Shown: positions 36,022 to 45,708, counted from the stretch's first letter. The stretch: DNA of 64,000 nt from Proteobacteria bacterium 005FR1 (GCA_026192395.1 WACF01000002.1:372001-436000), one strand, 5' to 3'. A program made the numbers and translations. Notes: generated from the sequence alone by a model not told the origin.

Positions 36022-36080
36022 TATTGCCTCCGTCCTTATGGTTTGTTGTTAATGATCCCGGGGCTGATCAAAAGTCCCGG

Positions 36081-38084
36081 TCACATGGTTGTGGCGGTAT
36101 CCTCGCTCGGCTGGCTGGATTCAAGCACACTCATTTGCAGCTGCTTGTTCGCCAGATCGACCTTATCCAGTTTGACGCGCACTGCTTGCTCCAGACGGTA
36201 GGTGGTATCCCCCTGCGTGAGCGTCATTCTCAGCGAGTCGTACTTGGGGGGATTCTTTTTGCTGCCGCGTATAGGAATGAAACCTTCGGCGCCAACATCC
36301 GTGAGCCGGACCACAATGCCCTGGCTGGCCACGGAAACCACGGTCGCGTCGAACTGCTGGCCTGCCTTATCAGCCAGGTACTGACATAAGAGCCACTGCT
36401 CCACTTGGCGACAGGCCTGACGATTCCGCACGATCTGTTGTTGCAGTTCATCGGCGAGGGCGTCGTCCAGCTTTCCACCATTGTGCTGCGCAAGCAGGGC
36501 TTTTATGACGCGATGATTATGCAGATCCTGGTAGCGGCGGATCGGCGAGGTGACCGTGGCATAGAAATCGAAGCCGAGTCCGAAGTGGGGCGCGGCCTCG
36601 GCGCTGACGCTGGCCGGCTGCAGGCGTCGCTTCAGCGTGGCCAGCAGCACGGTATTGTCTTCGTCCTGTTGCAGGGAGCGAATCAGTTGCCGGTAGCTGT
36701 CCAGCACTTCCACTTCCAGCTTATCCATCTCCGGCTTGTCTTTCTTCAGCAGCTGCTCGATTTCGTTCACACGCTCCGGACGAAAGCCGGCGTGACTGGA
36801 AAAAAGGCCTCCGCTGGCCTGTCCGATCCGCTCGGCAGCCTGAGCAAAAAAGTTGCCGGCACAGCAGTTGGTGGCGAGCATGGCTTCCTCCACCACCTGG
36901 TGGGCGAGAGTGGGCTGGCGCCGCTCGACCTTTTCAATCTTCTGCTGCTTGTTGAGTCGGAAGACATAGTCGAACTTGTCTTCCTGAACCACATGATTGT
37001 CTTGCCGGTACTGCTTCCGTGCAGTGGCCAGCTTGTGCAGCTCAGTCAGCAGTTCAACACAATCGGCGGGGACTGCATCGCGATTGTCGTTTTTCAGCAA
37101 GTCAGCGACCTGGTTGTAGCTGAGCTTATAGCGCGACCGGATCACGGCGCTATGGAAGCTGAAGTCGGTAATTTCGCCGTTGGCAGCAACCTGCTGCTTG
37201 CAGACGACGACCGGACGCTCAACGTCAGCCAAAAGGGAAAACGCGTCTTGGGACAGTTCGCTGGGGAACATCGGCAAGGACTGGCCCGGGAAATACACCG
37301 ACGTGGCCCGTTGTCGCGCCGCTTTATCCAGCGCACTATCAGGCTCCACAAAGGCAGCGGGATCGGCGATTGCGGCATACAGTAGCCAGCCGTCGTCGCG
37401 GCGCTCCACACAAAGTGCATCATCCATATCCTGCGTGCTTTCCGCATCGATGGTGACGAAGTGGAGCGCGGTCAGATCTTCACGCTCGTCTTTCTGTGGC
37501 AAAGCGTCTGGCGAATCGGCTTTCGCCTTGATCGCCTGAACCTCCTGTTCGACATCCGCGCCCCAGTCGCTGGCAAGGCGGTGCTTGTGAATCATGTACT
37601 GGCGCTCGATTCCCGCTTCGTCGAGGCGACCGATCCTGGCGAGTATTTTCACTTGCGCCTTTCCGTCGCCGAACGGGTGGCGGGTGATGATGCCGCTAAC
37701 CAGATCGCCGTTCTTGAATTCCTTTCGCTGTTTGGGCGGTACGAACAGCCAGCGCGACAATTGCGGATGATCGACGGCGACAAAGTGGTTTTTACCTTTT
37801 TCCACATATTCGCCGACGAATTCCTTCAGGTCGGAATTGATCAGCTTTTCCAGCTTGGCTTCATGCTTTTTCTTGTCGTTCTCGGTCAGGCTTACTTTGA
37901 CGCGATCGCCGGGAAGCACCTGCTGCATTTCCTCGGGCGGCAGAAAGGCTTCGCGGCCGTCGTCGAGCGTGACAAAGCCGAAGCGGTTCTGAGTGCCGCG
38001 TACGATACCCTCCCCATAGTCCTTGTTGTCCTGAATGGTTTGCTTGAGTTTGGAAAGCTGCTGGAGAGCGTCGGAATTGAGCAT
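36081..38084 (-). CDS. rnb: Exoribonuclease II (RNB family)
   Basis: 667-residue processive 3'-5' exoribonuclease acting in mRNA decay. Two N-terminal cold-shock/OB domains (about 20-165) precede the RNB catalytic domain from about 200, with the metal-binding set in VTIDAESTQDMDDALCV and RSRYKLSYNQVADLL, YQDLHNHRVIKALL near 505-520, and a C-terminal S1 domain (about 560-645). It is somewhat longer than E. coli RNase II (644 residues) and much shorter than RNase R, and lacks a basic tail. ATG at 38084. Alternative: a small RNase R-type enzyme. Confidence 0.9.
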   Translation of the reverse strand: MLNSDALQQLSKLKQTIQDNKDYGEGIVRGTQNRFGFVTLDDGREAFLPPEEMQQVLPGDRVKVSLTENDKKKHEAKLEKLINSDLKEFVGEYVEKGKNHFVAVDHPQLSRWLFVPPKQRKEFKNGDLVSGIITRHPFGDGKAQVKILARIGRLDEAGIERQYMIHKHRLASDWGADVEQEVQAIKAKADSPDALPQKDEREDLTALHFVTIDAESTQDMDDALCVERRDDGWLLYAAIADPAAFVEPDSALDKAARQRATSVYFPGQSLPMFPSELSQDAFSLLADVERPVVVCKQQVAANGEITDFSFHSAVIRSRYKLSYNQVADLLKNDNRDAVPADCVELLTELHKLATARKQYRQDNHVVQEDKFDYVFRLNKQQKIEKVERRQPTLAHQVVEEAMLATNCCAGNFFAQAAERIGQASGGLFSSHAGFRPERVNEIEQLLKKDKPEMDKLEVEVLDSYRQLIRSLQQDEDNTVLLATLKRRLQPASVSAEAAPHFGLGFDFYATVTSPIRRYQDLHNHRVIKALLAQHNGGKLDDALADELQQQIVRNRQACRQVEQWLLCQYLADKAGQQFDATVVSVASQGIVVRLTDVGAEGFIPIRGSKKNPPKYDSLRMTLTQGDTTYRLEQAVRVKLDKVDLANKQLQMSVLESSQPSEDTATTM

Positions 38085-38273
38085 AGGTTCTTATGACAGC
38101 TGAGGCAGCGACGTTGTCGCTGCGAAAAGTAAGAGGGGGAAACGGGCGGGAATGTTACCTGAAAGCGGGGGGCCTGTCAGTTGAGAGCCCGCCAAATGCG
38201 CAGGCGCCGTCCAGCGGACGGGCCCGCGCCTGGAAGAGAGCCGGGGCCGAGTGGACTCGGGAGTTGGCTCGGC

Positions 38274-40610
38274 TTACTTGTCCTTCTTCAGAGCCTGCTG
38301 CAGCAGGGCGCCCATGGTGCCCATCTGCTTGTCCATCGGCTGAGGACGCTTGCCACCGGAGCCTTTGGGATTGCCACCCCTGCGCGGTGCATTGTTGCGA
38401 TCGTTGGTGCCGGCGCCGCGGCTGCCTGCCTGGCCGGGTTCGTCGCCCATACGCATGCTCAGGCCGATACGCTTGCGCTGCTCGTCCACTTCCATCACCT
38501 TCACTTTGACGATATCGCCGGCCTTCACCACCTCACGCGGGTCTTTGACAAAGCTTTCCGACAGCGCCGAGATATGCACCAATCCGTCCTGATGGACGCC
38601 GATATCCACGAAGGCGCCGAAATTGGTAACGTTGGTGACGGTGCCTTCCAGCACCATGCCTTCGCTGAGGTCGGAGATCTTCTCGACGCCTTCCTTGAAC
38701 TGGGCCGTCTTGAATTCCGGGCGCGGATCGCGGCCGGGTTTGTCCAGCTCCTGGAGAATGTCCATGATAGTGGGCAGACCAAAGGTCTCGTCCACGTACT
38801 CCTGGGGCTTGAGGGACTTCAGGAACGAGCTGTCGCCGATCAGACTGCGCAGCTCGCGGCCGTTGTTCTTGGCGATGCGCTCCACCACCCGATAGGACTC
38901 CGGGTGCACCGCCGAGGCATCCAGTGGGTTCTCGTCGTTGGCCACGCGCAGGAAGCCGGCGGCCTGTTCGAAGGTCTTGTCACCGAAGCGGGGTACGGAT
39001 TTCAGCTGTTCCCGGCTTTTGAAGGCACCGTTTTGGTCGCGGAAGGAGACGATGTTGGCGGCCAGGGTCTTGTTCAGGCCGGAAACGCGGGTCAGCAGTG
39101 GAGCGGAGGCGGTGTTCACGTCCACGCCCACCGCGTTCACGCAGTCTTCCACCACCGAGCCCAGGCTGCGGGTCAGCTTGGTGGGGGAAACGTCGTGCTG
39201 GTACTGGCCGACGCCGATGGATTTTGGCTCGATTTTCACCAGCTCGGCGAGCGGGTCCTGCAGACGGCGGGCGATGGAAATGGCGCCGCGGATGGTCACG
39301 TCCAGATTCGGGAATTCCTGAGCGGCGAATTCGCTGGCGGAGTACACGGATGCGCCCGACTCATTCACCATTACCTTTTGCACTTTCAGCTCGGGATGGT
39401 TCTTCAGCACCTGACCCACAAAGGCGTCGGTCTCACGAGAGGCGGTGCCGTTGCCGATCGCGATCAATTCCACGCCGTGCTTTTTGCACCAGTGCACCAG
39501 TTGTGCTTCAGCTTCCTGGGTGCGGTTCTGGGGCGGGGTCGGGAAGATGGCGCCGTGGTCCAGAACCTTGCCAGTGCTGTCCACAACCGCCACTTTGACG
39601 CCGGTACGCAGACCCGGGTCGAGGCCGATGGTGGCTTTGGGGCCGGCCGGAGCGGCCAGCAAGAGATCTTTCAAGTTATGGGCGAAGACCTGAATGGCGT
39701 CTTCCTCGGCCCGCTCGCGCAGTTCACCAAGCAGATCGGTTTCCAAATGCGAGTGCAGCTTCACCCGCCAGGTCCAGCGCACCACTTCCGCCAGCCAGCT
39801 GTCCGCCGGGTGGCCCTGGTCTTTGACCTTCCAGTGCCTGGCAACGAGAATCTCGAGAGGGTGGCGCTTGCCCGCGGCGTCCTCATCCAGTTTCAGGTCC
39901 ACGGAAATGGAGAGGATGCCTTCGTTGCGACCGCGGAAAATGGCCAGCGCCCGGTGGGACGGGACCTTCTTCAGCAGCTCGTCGTATTCGAAGTAATCCC
40001 GGTACTTGGCACCTTCGTTCTCCTTGCCGGTCATCACCTTGGCGAAGACATGGGCCTCGTCGGAGAGGCGCTCGCGCAACTTGGCCAGCAGGTCCGCATC
40101 CTCGGCGAAGCGCTCCATCAGTATGTACTTGGCGCCGTCCAGCGCGTCCTTCGCTTCGGCAATCTTGTGTTCTTCGTTCAGGTATTTGGCCGCTTCGGTG
40201 TTCGGATCCAATGAGGGATCGGACAGCAGGGCGTCAGCCAGGGGCTCCAGGCCCGCTTCAACAGCGATTTGACCCTTGGTGCGGCGCTTGGGCTTGTAGG
40301 GCAGGTAGAGGTCTTCCAGGCGGGTCTTGGTGTCCGCCTCCAGAATGGCTTTTTCCAGCTCCGGGGTCAGTTTTTCCTGCTCGCGGATGCTGTCCAGGAT
40401 GGTTTTACGGCGGTCTTCCATCTCCCGCAGGTAGTGCAGGCGTTCCTCCAGATTACGCATCTGGGTGTCGTCCAGGCCGCCGGTCACTTCTTTCCGGTAG
40501 CGGGAGATAAAGGGCACGGTGGCGCCTTCGTCGAGCAGGCCGATGGCCGCCTGGATCTGTTGTTCTTTAACCTGGAGTTCTTCTGCGATTCGAGCGGGAA
40601 TGGACTTCAT
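38274..40610 (-). CDS. tex: Tex family S1 RNA-binding transcription accessory protein
   Basis: 778-residue cytoplasmic protein of the Tex/YhgF family. In order: N-terminal helical domain (about 1-190), YqgF-like nuclease-fold domain (about 325-450, [18 protein letters not shown]), helix-hairpin-helix pair (about 495-560), and an S1 domain (about 640-715, [20 protein letters not shown] and [13 protein letters not shown]). The final 60 residues are a basic Gly/Arg/Lys-rich tail. Tex affects transcription and RNA handling. ATG at 40610 begins [12 protein letters not shown]. Hairpins of 6 bp lie just after the stop (38246-38273) without a T tract. Confidence 0.95.
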   Translation of the reverse strand: MKSIPARIAEELQVKEQQIQAAIGLLDEGATVPFISRYRKEVTGGLDDTQMRNLEERLHYLREMEDRRKTILDSIREQEKLTPELEKAILEADTKTRLEDLYLPYKPKRRTKGQIAVEAGLEPLADALLSDPSLDPNTEAAKYLNEEHKIAEAKDALDGAKYILMERFAEDADLLAKLRERLSDEAHVFAKVMTGKENEGAKYRDYFEYDELLKKVPSHRALAIFRGRNEGILSISVDLKLDEDAAGKRHPLEILVARHWKVKDQGHPADSWLAEVVRWTWRVKLHSHLETDLLGELRERAEEDAIQVFAHNLKDLLLAAPAGPKATIGLDPGLRTGVKVAVVDSTGKVLDHGAIFPTPPQNRTQEAEAQLVHWCKKHGVELIAIGNGTASRETDAFVGQVLKNHPELKVQKVMVNESGASVYSASEFAAQEFPNLDVTIRGAISIARRLQDPLAELVKIEPKSIGVGQYQHDVSPTKLTRSLGSVVEDCVNAVGVDVNTASAPLLTRVSGLNKTLAANIVSFRDQNGAFKSREQLKSVPRFGDKTFEQAAGFLRVANDENPLDASAVHPESYRVVERIAKNNGRELRSLIGDSSFLKSLKPQEYVDETFGLPTIMDILQELDKPGRDPRPEFKTAQFKEGVEKISDLSEGMVLEGTVTNVTNFGAFVDIGVHQDGLVHISALSESFVKDPREVVKAGDIVKVKVMEVDEQRKRIGLSMRMGDEPGQAGSRGAGTNDRNNAPRRGGNPKGSGGKRPQPMDKQMGTMGALLQQALKKDK

Positions 40611-40930
40611 AGCTTGCTGCACACTTTTGTTCAGGGGCTTTATTCAGGGAACCTGGCTCATCATGAAAACTGGCCCAGATGAGGGATTTCGGGGACCTTC
40701 GGTCCGACGAAGGAGCGTTATTATCCGGAAAATAACCGGCCGGAACAGACTTGAATTTGATCCTTTGCTGTGCCCCCGGGATGAGGGACGCATCCCAGCT
40801 CACAAAACCCGCGTTCGGGCGCGGGGGCAGACAACTGGGCCTCAATATTGTTAAATGCCCGGCTGAGTCAAGCACGCCTGTGTCCGGTAGCGTTTTCCGT
40901 GCCCTTCAGGTGCAAACTTAAGGTGAAAAC
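40611..40930. other. Intergenic region between tex and HD-domain gene
   Basis: 320 bp shared by the divergent tex and HD genes. It has short dyads (GGACC TTC GGTCC near 40695; a TTATT/AATAA pair near 40720-40732) but no site I can name. A CG-rich stretch, GCGTTCGGGCGCGGGGG, occurs at about 40811. An open frame crosses the region on the plus strand with no ribosome site. Confidence 0.45.
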
Positions 40931-41497
40931 ATGAAAAGAGCGACCTTTACCAGTTTCAGAACCAGTACCAAGGAAGACTGGGAAATCATCGGGGAAGCGT
41001 TCAAGGACTACGCCAGGGGCCTGCCCCAGCGCGTGATCACCCACCTCAAGCTGCTGGAAGGCGATTGCGGAGGCTTTCCGGTGGACCGCCTGGAGCATTG
41101 CCTGCAGACCGCCACCCGTGCTTATGAAGCGGGGGAGGACGAGGAATATGTAGTGGTGGCCCTGCTCCATGACATTGGCGATACCCTCAGCACCTTCGAC
41201 CATGGCGAGCTGGCCGCGGCTATCCTCAAGCCCTTCATTTCCGAAGCCAACTACTGGCTGCTTCGTCACCACCAGATCTTCCAGGGCTACGACTATTTCC
41301 ATCACCTGGGCATGGACCGCAACATGCGGGACAAGTACAAGGACTCGCCCTATTACGAGCACACCAAGCGATTCTGCGAGCTCTACGACGGCGAAGCCTT
41401 TGACCCGAACTACGAGTCCAAGCCGCTGGAATTCTTCATCCCCATGGTGGAGCGAGTGATGGCCCGACCACACACCACCATGAAGCAGGGCAAATAA
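40931..41497 (+). CDS. HD-domain protein (PhnZ/inositol-oxygenase-like group)
   Basis: 188-residue soluble metalloprotein. The metal set is visible: His in GFPVDRLEHCLQTATRAY (about 50-67), HD in VVALLHDIGDTLSTFDHGELAA (about 75-96), and further His residues in LRHHQIFQGYDYFHHLGMD (about 115-133). The extended helix after the HD pair and FFIPMVERVM at the end resemble the diiron oxygenase branch (PhnZ, TmpB, inositol oxygenase) more than phosphodiesterases, but I cannot exclude a hydrolase. AGGTG precedes the ATG. It is followed after 30 bp by a thiolase gene. Confidence 0.75.
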   Translation: MKRATFTSFRTSTKEDWEIIGEAFKDYARGLPQRVITHLKLLEGDCGGFPVDRLEHCLQTATRAYEAGEDEEYVVVALLHDIGDTLSTFDHGELAAAILKPFISEANYWLLRHHQIFQGYDYFHHLGMDRNMRDKYKDSPYYEHTKRFCELYDGEAFDPNYESKPLEFFIPMVERVMARPHTTMKQGK

Positions 41498-41527
41498 CCC
41501 GAATTTGTTGCTACAGGAATCAGATGT

Positions 41528-42712
41528 ATGAGTAATGATCCGATTGTAATCGTGGGCATGGCCCGAACGCCGATGGGCGGTTTCATGGGCGACTTCGCCT
41601 CCGTTCGCGCCGTGGAGCTGGGCTCCGCTGCGATTTCTGCAGCCCTGCAACGGGCCGGCGTCAGCGGCAATGATGTCGACGATGTGGTGATGGGCTGCGT
41701 ACTGCAGGCCGGCCAGGGCCAGGCGCCGGGCCGACAGGCGGCATTGGCGGCGGGTGTCACTCAGGGCGCCAGCGCGCTGACGATCAACAAGATGTGCGGC
41801 TCCGGGCTGAAGGCGGTGATGAACGCTCACGACAGCCTGGCGCTCGGCAACACCACTGTGGCGGTGGCCGGCGGCATGGAAAGTATGACCAATGCGCCCT
41901 ACCTGCTGGCCAAGGCGCGCAGCGGTTACCGCATGGGTGCGGACAAGATATACGACCACATGATGCTGGACGGTCTGGAAGATGCCTATGAAAAGGGCAC
42001 ACCCATGGGCGTTTACGCGGAAAAAACTGCCAGCAAGTACGATTTCAGCCGTGAACAGCAGGACGAATTCGCCATCACCTCACTGACTCGCGCGCAAAAA
42101 GCCATTGAAGACGGCTCGTTTGATGCGGAAGTGGTGCCCGTTACCTTTACAACCCGCAAGGGCGACGTGGAAGTCAAAATCGACGAACAGCCGGGCAAAG
42201 CAAAGCTGGACAAGATTCCGCAGCTCAAGCCCGCCTTCGTCAAGGACGGCACCGTTACTGCGGCTAACGCCAGCTCCATTTCCGATGGCGCCGCAGCGCT
42301 GGTGCTGATGCGCCAGTCCGAAGCGGAAAAACGCGGCCTGAAGCCGCTGGCGAAAATCGCCGGCCACGCCAGCTATTCCCATCAGCCCGAGTGGTTCACC
42401 ACCGCACCGGTGGGCGCCATGAACAAGCTGTTTGACAAGATCGGCTGGGCCGCCCAGGACGTGGATCTGTTCGAAATCAACGAAGCTTTCGCGGTGGTCA
42501 CCATGGCGGCCATGAAGGAGCTGAACCTGCCCCACGAGAAAGTGAACGTACACGGCGGCGCTTGTGCGCTGGGCCACCCCATTGGCGCATCCGGTGCGCG
42601 GATTCTGGTGACATTGTTGGCGGCACTGGAGAAGTACGGCAAGAGCAAGGGTGTTGCGTCGCTGTGCATCGGCGGTGGCGAGGCGGTTGCTGTGGCAGTT
42701 GAGCGTATTTAA
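41528..42712 (+). CDS. Acetyl-CoA C-acetyltransferase (thiolase)
   Basis: 394-residue thiolase, normal length for biosynthetic/degradative thiolase II. Acyl-accepting Cys90 lies in NKMCGSGLKAV, and the second active site is NEAFAVV, GGACALGHPIGASGAR and the C-terminal CIGGGEAVAVA with catalytic Cys. It condenses or cleaves acetoacetyl-CoA or related 3-ketoacyl-CoA. No partner (phaB, fadB, CoA transferase) lies next to it, so the pathway is open; the HD protein upstream may be cotranscribed. Confidence 0.95.
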   Translation: MSNDPIVIVGMARTPMGGFMGDFASVRAVELGSAAISAALQRAGVSGNDVDDVVMGCVLQAGQGQAPGRQAALAAGVTQGASALTINKMCGSGLKAVMNAHDSLALGNTTVAVAGGMESMTNAPYLLAKARSGYRMGADKIYDHMMLDGLEDAYEKGTPMGVYAEKTASKYDFSREQQDEFAITSLTRAQKAIEDGSFDAEVVPVTFTTRKGDVEVKIDEQPGKAKLDKIPQLKPAFVKDGTVTAANASSISDGAAALVLMRQSEAEKRGLKPLAKIAGHASYSHQPEWFTTAPVGAMNKLFDKIGWAAQDVDLFEINEAFAVVTMAAMKELNLPHEKVNVHGGACALGHPIGASGARILVTLLAALEKYGKSKGVASLCIGGGEAVAVAVERI

Positions 42713-42805
42713 ATCACGTCAGCCTTCACCTTAAAAAGAGGCAAGCTGGAACTGGAGTAGATAGACGCTGACGAACGTAGAAACCAACGCGCGAGGAATC
42801 AAGTG

Positions 42806-43678
42806 ATGGGCGACAAGTACGATCAGCTACAAAAACTAAAACAACTCCACGACGACGGCGTGCTCAGCGCCGAGGAGTATCAGGCGGAGAAGGGGCGCAT
42901 CCTCGCCCAATCCGCCGTGGGTACCGAATCCGGCAAGCTGTGGGGAATGGAGGAGCGTGTATTCTGCATGCTCCTCCATTTCAGCCAGCTGCTGGGCGTC
43001 ATTCTTCCCTTCATTCCCTTCATCGGCTTGATCGTGCCTGTGGTGATGTGGGCCACTGAAAAGGACAAGAGCCGCGCGGTGGACATACACGGCCGCATCG
43101 TTCTGAACTGGGCCATCAGTTACATCATCTATTTCGCACTCAGCCTCGTTCTGCTGGCCATCGTCATTGGCGGCTTGTTTCTGGTGGCGGTGATCGTACT
43201 CAACATCGTCTTCGCCATCATCGGCGGCGTGAAAGCCAACAATGGCGAATTCTGGAAATATCCACTGAGCATCCCATTCTTCAAGATCCCAGCGGATGTA
43301 ACCGGCGGTACCAGTTCTTCCGATTACGGGAAAGATGCCGCGGGCGCGGGTTCCTACGAGACAGGCAAAAGCACTGCCGGTGATCGCGATCAGACCTCGA
43401 CACTGTCTTCGCAAACCACGCCATCCAACACGCAGACTTCGGATGCAGCACCGGCTACATCGCGGACGACCGAAGATCCCATTTCAGTGGAAACAAGCAA
43501 CCTGAACGCGGTTCAGGGCTCCGAGGAAACTCCCCGCGAAAGCAGCGAAGCGGAGCCAACGAAGAAACCGGTACCCCGATCCGATGTTCCCCCGCCGGAC
43601 TCCGCGGCACCACGGCCGAAGCCGACCCCGGAAGAGGGCACACCGCCGGGATCGGAAGATGATGAACAGAAAAAATGA
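42806..43678 (+). CDS. SHOCT plus DUF4870 membrane protein with long acidic tail
   Basis: 290 residues. An N-terminal SHOCT motif (about 3-34, YDQLQKLKQLHDDGVLSAEEY) is followed by a DUF4870 membrane domain with helices at about 55-75 and 105-140. The last 130 residues are disordered and rich in Ser, Thr, Pro and Glu. SHOCT modules mediate oligomerisation. ATG 42806 is taken with GAGGA 8 bases upstream; a GTG immediately before it is in frame. A UUCG-loop terminator follows the stop. Confidence 0.85.
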   Translation: MGDKYDQLQKLKQLHDDGVLSAEEYQAEKGRILAQSAVGTESGKLWGMEERVFCMLLHFSQLLGVILPFIPFIGLIVPVVMWATEKDKSRAVDIHGRIVLNWAISYIIYFALSLVLLAIVIGGLFLVAVIVLNIVFAIIGGVKANNGEFWKYPLSIPFFKIPADVTGGTSSSDYGKDAAGAGSYETGKSTAGDRDQTSTLSSQTTPSNTQTSDAAPATSRTTEDPISVETSNLNAVQGSEETPRESSEAEPTKKPVPRSDVPPPDSAAPRPKPTPEEGTPPGSEDDEQKK

Positions 43679-43684
43679 TCGTAG

Positions 43685-43710
43685 AAAGGGCGACTTCGGT
43701 CGCCCTTTTT
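43685..43710 (+). terminator. Intrinsic terminator with TTCG tetraloop
   Basis: AAAGGGCGAC (43685-43694), loop TTCG, GTCGCCCTTT (43699-43708), followed by further T residues. It lies 7 bp past the SHOCT/DUF4870 stop. Confidence 0.9.
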
Positions 43711-43713
43711 GTC

Positions 43714-43734
43714 GTTCCGGCGCAGGCCGGAATG
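43714..43734. repeat. Half-element of ATTCCGGCGCAGGCCGGAAT type
   Basis: GTTCCGGCGCAGGCCGGAAT followed by GCA. It matches the left end of the longer element at 54842-54942. Only this half is recognisable here. Confidence 0.6.
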
Positions 43735-43825
43735 CATTTCGCCGAGCAGCAGGTGCTCTTGTCACGGCTACGCCTGTTCGATCAGGTTGTCCAGGTCAGT
43801 TCACCTGGCCCTCAGTTCTATACCC

Positions 43826-43933
43826 GTTTGCCGACGGGATGGAGCATTTCGAAAACGCATGAATACATCCCTGTAGCTCCTTCGCGGGGTCCCTCCCGCG
43901 AAGCTTTCGAAATCCTCCATCCCGCCGGCAAAC
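43826..43933. repeat. Palindromic intergenic element, copy C
   Basis: Arms 43826-43854 and 43905-43933 (GTTTGCCG … CGGCAAAC) enclose ATGAATACATCCCTGTAGCT and a nested hairpin CTTCGCGGG / CCCGCGAAG (43880-43903). 108 bp, same orientation as copy A. The right flank reads CTCATTTCGGAG. Confidence 0.85.
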
Positions 43934-44040
43934 TCATTTCGGAGACGTCCGACGCCAACGAGTTCTTTCAATGGAGCGGGCTCATTATCGATGTGGCCTT
44001 GTCGCTGGATACCTTTCCCATTCTGATGGCACTAAAGTGA

Positions 44041-44148
44041 GTTTGGCGCTGGGTGGGGGCTCTCGGAACGTTCGCTTCAGGGACGAAGGGTACGAGCGTA
44101 CAGGGATGTATTCACAGCGTTTCCGAGAGCCCCCACGCAGTGGCAAAC
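44041..44148. repeat. Palindromic intergenic element, copy D
   Basis: Arms 44041-44070 and 44118-44148 are nearly complementary with the central block GGGGGCTCTCGGAA conserved. The interior has GTACAGGGATGTATTCACAG. 108 bp, inverted relative to copy C, 107 bp apart. The minus-strand glycosylase gene ends inside this element at 44077. Confidence 0.85.
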
Positions 44149-44841
44149 GGATTCGGAGTGCCAAACTTGGCTCGCCTGGCAAGCCGCGCATCTAAGCCGC
44201 TTTCCGAATCTCCTCGTAATTTTCGCCAAATCCACCCGCAATAGCGCTGCGACCAGTCGTGAGAAATCCTTCCGCGACACGAGTTTCGAAAGCTCCTGAG
44301 GGTCGGATCCCAAATTCAACTGTTTGGCCGCTTTCAATACACGCTGGTCGGCATAGGGATATGCTTCATCCCAGACCCCCTGCACTTCGCGCAGAAAAAT
44401 GTCTGCGCCCACTTTGCCAATGCCTTTGAATTGGGTGAGCAGTTTCTTTTCTTTTTCGACATCGCGGCCGGCTGCCTCGCGCAGCTTGCGGAGATCGCCG
44501 TCGTACTTGTCCAGTACCGTCTGCGCGGTCTCGCCCAGCAAGGTCGAGGTGCGTTCGTCGTAACGTTTGTAGCCGTGCCAGGTGATCACATCCACGCGAT
44601 CCTGCCAGCTCGCTTCGGCCATCTTCTGCGGGGTAGTCAGCCCCGCCTTCACCAGCGCACGACTCGCTTCAGCGGCGTTTCCGGTTGCGATCCGCGCGCT
44701 GAACAGAAGACTTGCGCAGAGAAGCTGAAAGAGCGGGGCGGGAGTGTTTCTTTCGATGTGGATGCGCAGCTCGTGCGCGAAGGTTTCGCCATGTTGTTCC
44801 AACAGGGCTTTGACGATCTGTTTTTTGCTCGGGCTTCCCAT
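44077..44841 (-). CDS. HhH-GPD base-excision DNA glycosylase-like protein with repeat-derived C-terminus
   Basis: 254 residues. The endonuclease III-like fold is visible: helix LFQLLCASLLFSARIATGNA (about 37-56), the helix-hairpin-helix FKGIGKVGADIFLREV (about 145-160) and following Asp-containing segment DEAYPYADQRVLKA. No Fe-S cysteine cluster is present. The natural domain ends near RVDLAKITRRFGKRL; the last 23 residues (from VCHCVGAL to TLRP) are coded entirely by palindromic element D. Catalytic Lys is not evident at the usual place, so lyase activity is doubtful. ATG at 44841. Confidence 0.7.
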   Translation of the reverse strand: MGSPSKKQIVKALLEQHGETFAHELRIHIERNTPAPLFQLLCASLLFSARIATGNAAEASRALVKAGLTTPQKMAEASWQDRVDVITWHGYKRYDERTSTLLGETAQTVLDKYDGDLRKLREAAGRDVEKEKKLLTQFKGIGKVGADIFLREVQGVWDEAYPYADQRVLKAAKQLNLGSDPQELSKLVSRKDFSRLVAALLRVDLAKITRRFGKRLRCAACQASQVWHSESVCHCVGALGNAVNTSLYARTLRP

Positions 44842-44916
44842 AAATGAGCCTCCGTTCTAAACCTAAGCCCTCTTCGGTCAATCCGGAGCTTTATGCATAT
44901 CCCGTGCACGCTCTTT

Positions 44917-44942
44917 CATCTCACATCTCACATCTCACATCT
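44917..44942. repeat. Heptamer tandem repeat CATCTCA (TGAGATG on minus strand)
   Basis: Three full and one partial copy of CATCTCA, ending 4 bp after the minus-strand TSUP stop. The same heptamer tract occurs at 54963-54983 in the same position relative to another minus-strand stop. Confidence 0.7.
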
Positions 44943-44946
44943 ATCC

Positions 44947-45708
44947 CTAAAACAACAGCGCCGCCGCGCTGGCGACCAACGTCATCACGAACAAAAACCA
45001 CTTCAGCGTATGCTGGCTAACCCGCAAGGCGAGCTTCACGCCCAGCTGTGCGCCGGTCATCGTGCCCACCGCAAGTACCAGCCCCGGAATCCACAGCACC
45101 TGATCGCGCCAGACGAAAATGCCCAACGCGAGCACGGTCAGCACCGCGGTGCACATCATCTTCAGCGCATTGGCGCGCACCAGGTCATAACGCAGACTGC
45201 CCACCAGCGCAGCGAGCAGAATGAAGCCGACACCCGCCTGCACGAAGCCGCCGTAAACACCTGCGATGAACAGTGTGAGCCAGGCGGACCAGTTACCGCT
45301 GACATGCTTGGGCATTTCGTCCGGAAGGGGTGCCATCAGGTTGGGCCGAAGGAGCATGATTGCCGCCATGCCCACCATGGTAGCGAGCAGAATCGGCTTC
45401 AGGTAGATCGGCGGTAGAAAGGAAGCTGCCATGGCGCCGACGCCGGAGCCGAGCAGCGTCGGAACGAGAATGCCGACAGCGTCGCCTCGCTCCAGTTTGC
45501 CGTGACGGTCGAAGGCCCGGGTGCCGACGATGGATTGCAACAGAACGCCGACGCGATTGGTGGCATTGGCCACATCCGCCGGGAGCCCCATGATCATCAG
45601 CGCGGGCAGGGTGAGATTAGAGCCGCCGCCGGCGAGTGTGTTGATTACGCCCGCAATCAGCCCAGTGCTGAGCAGTAGCGCGATGAAAAAAGGTGTCAGT
45701 TCCTGCAT
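44947..45708 (-). CDS. TSUP family (TauE/SafE) transmembrane anion exporter
   Basis: 253-residue inner-membrane protein with about eight helices in two homologous halves. Family signatures: GVINTLAGGGSNLTLPALMIMGLP (about 20-43) in the first half and GVYGGFVQAGVGFILLAALV (about 150-169) in the second. TSUP proteins move sulfite, sulfoacetate or other organosulfur anions; the substrate here is not shown by context. ATG at 45708. The stop is followed by TGAGATG repeats. Confidence 0.92.
   Translation of the reverse strand: MQELTPFFIALLLSTGLIAGVINTLAGGGSNLTLPALMIMGLPADVANATNRVGVLLQSIVGTRAFDRHGKLERGDAVGILVPTLLGSGVGAMAASFLPPIYLKPILLATMVGMAAIMLLRPNLMAPLPDEMPKHVSGNWSAWLTLFIAGVYGGFVQAGVGFILLAALVGSLRYDLVRANALKMMCTAVLTVLALGIFVWRDQVLWIPGLVLAVGTMTGAQLGVKLALRVSQHTLKWFLFVMTLVASAAALLF

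Noticed and set aside
38181-40214. 677-codon open frame on the plus strand
   Set aside because: It lies wholly antisense to tex, has no ribosome site and a composition (His, Gly, Gln rich) expected of the reverse of a GC-rich gene.
43675-44040. Open frame across palindromic copy C
   Set aside because: It reads through a terminator and a repeat with no conserved protein; similar peptides (HEYIPV) arise from the repeat core in copies B and C alike.
26330-44148. CRISPR array
   Set aside because: The repeats are long palindromes in inverted pairs with no regular short spacers and no cas genes.
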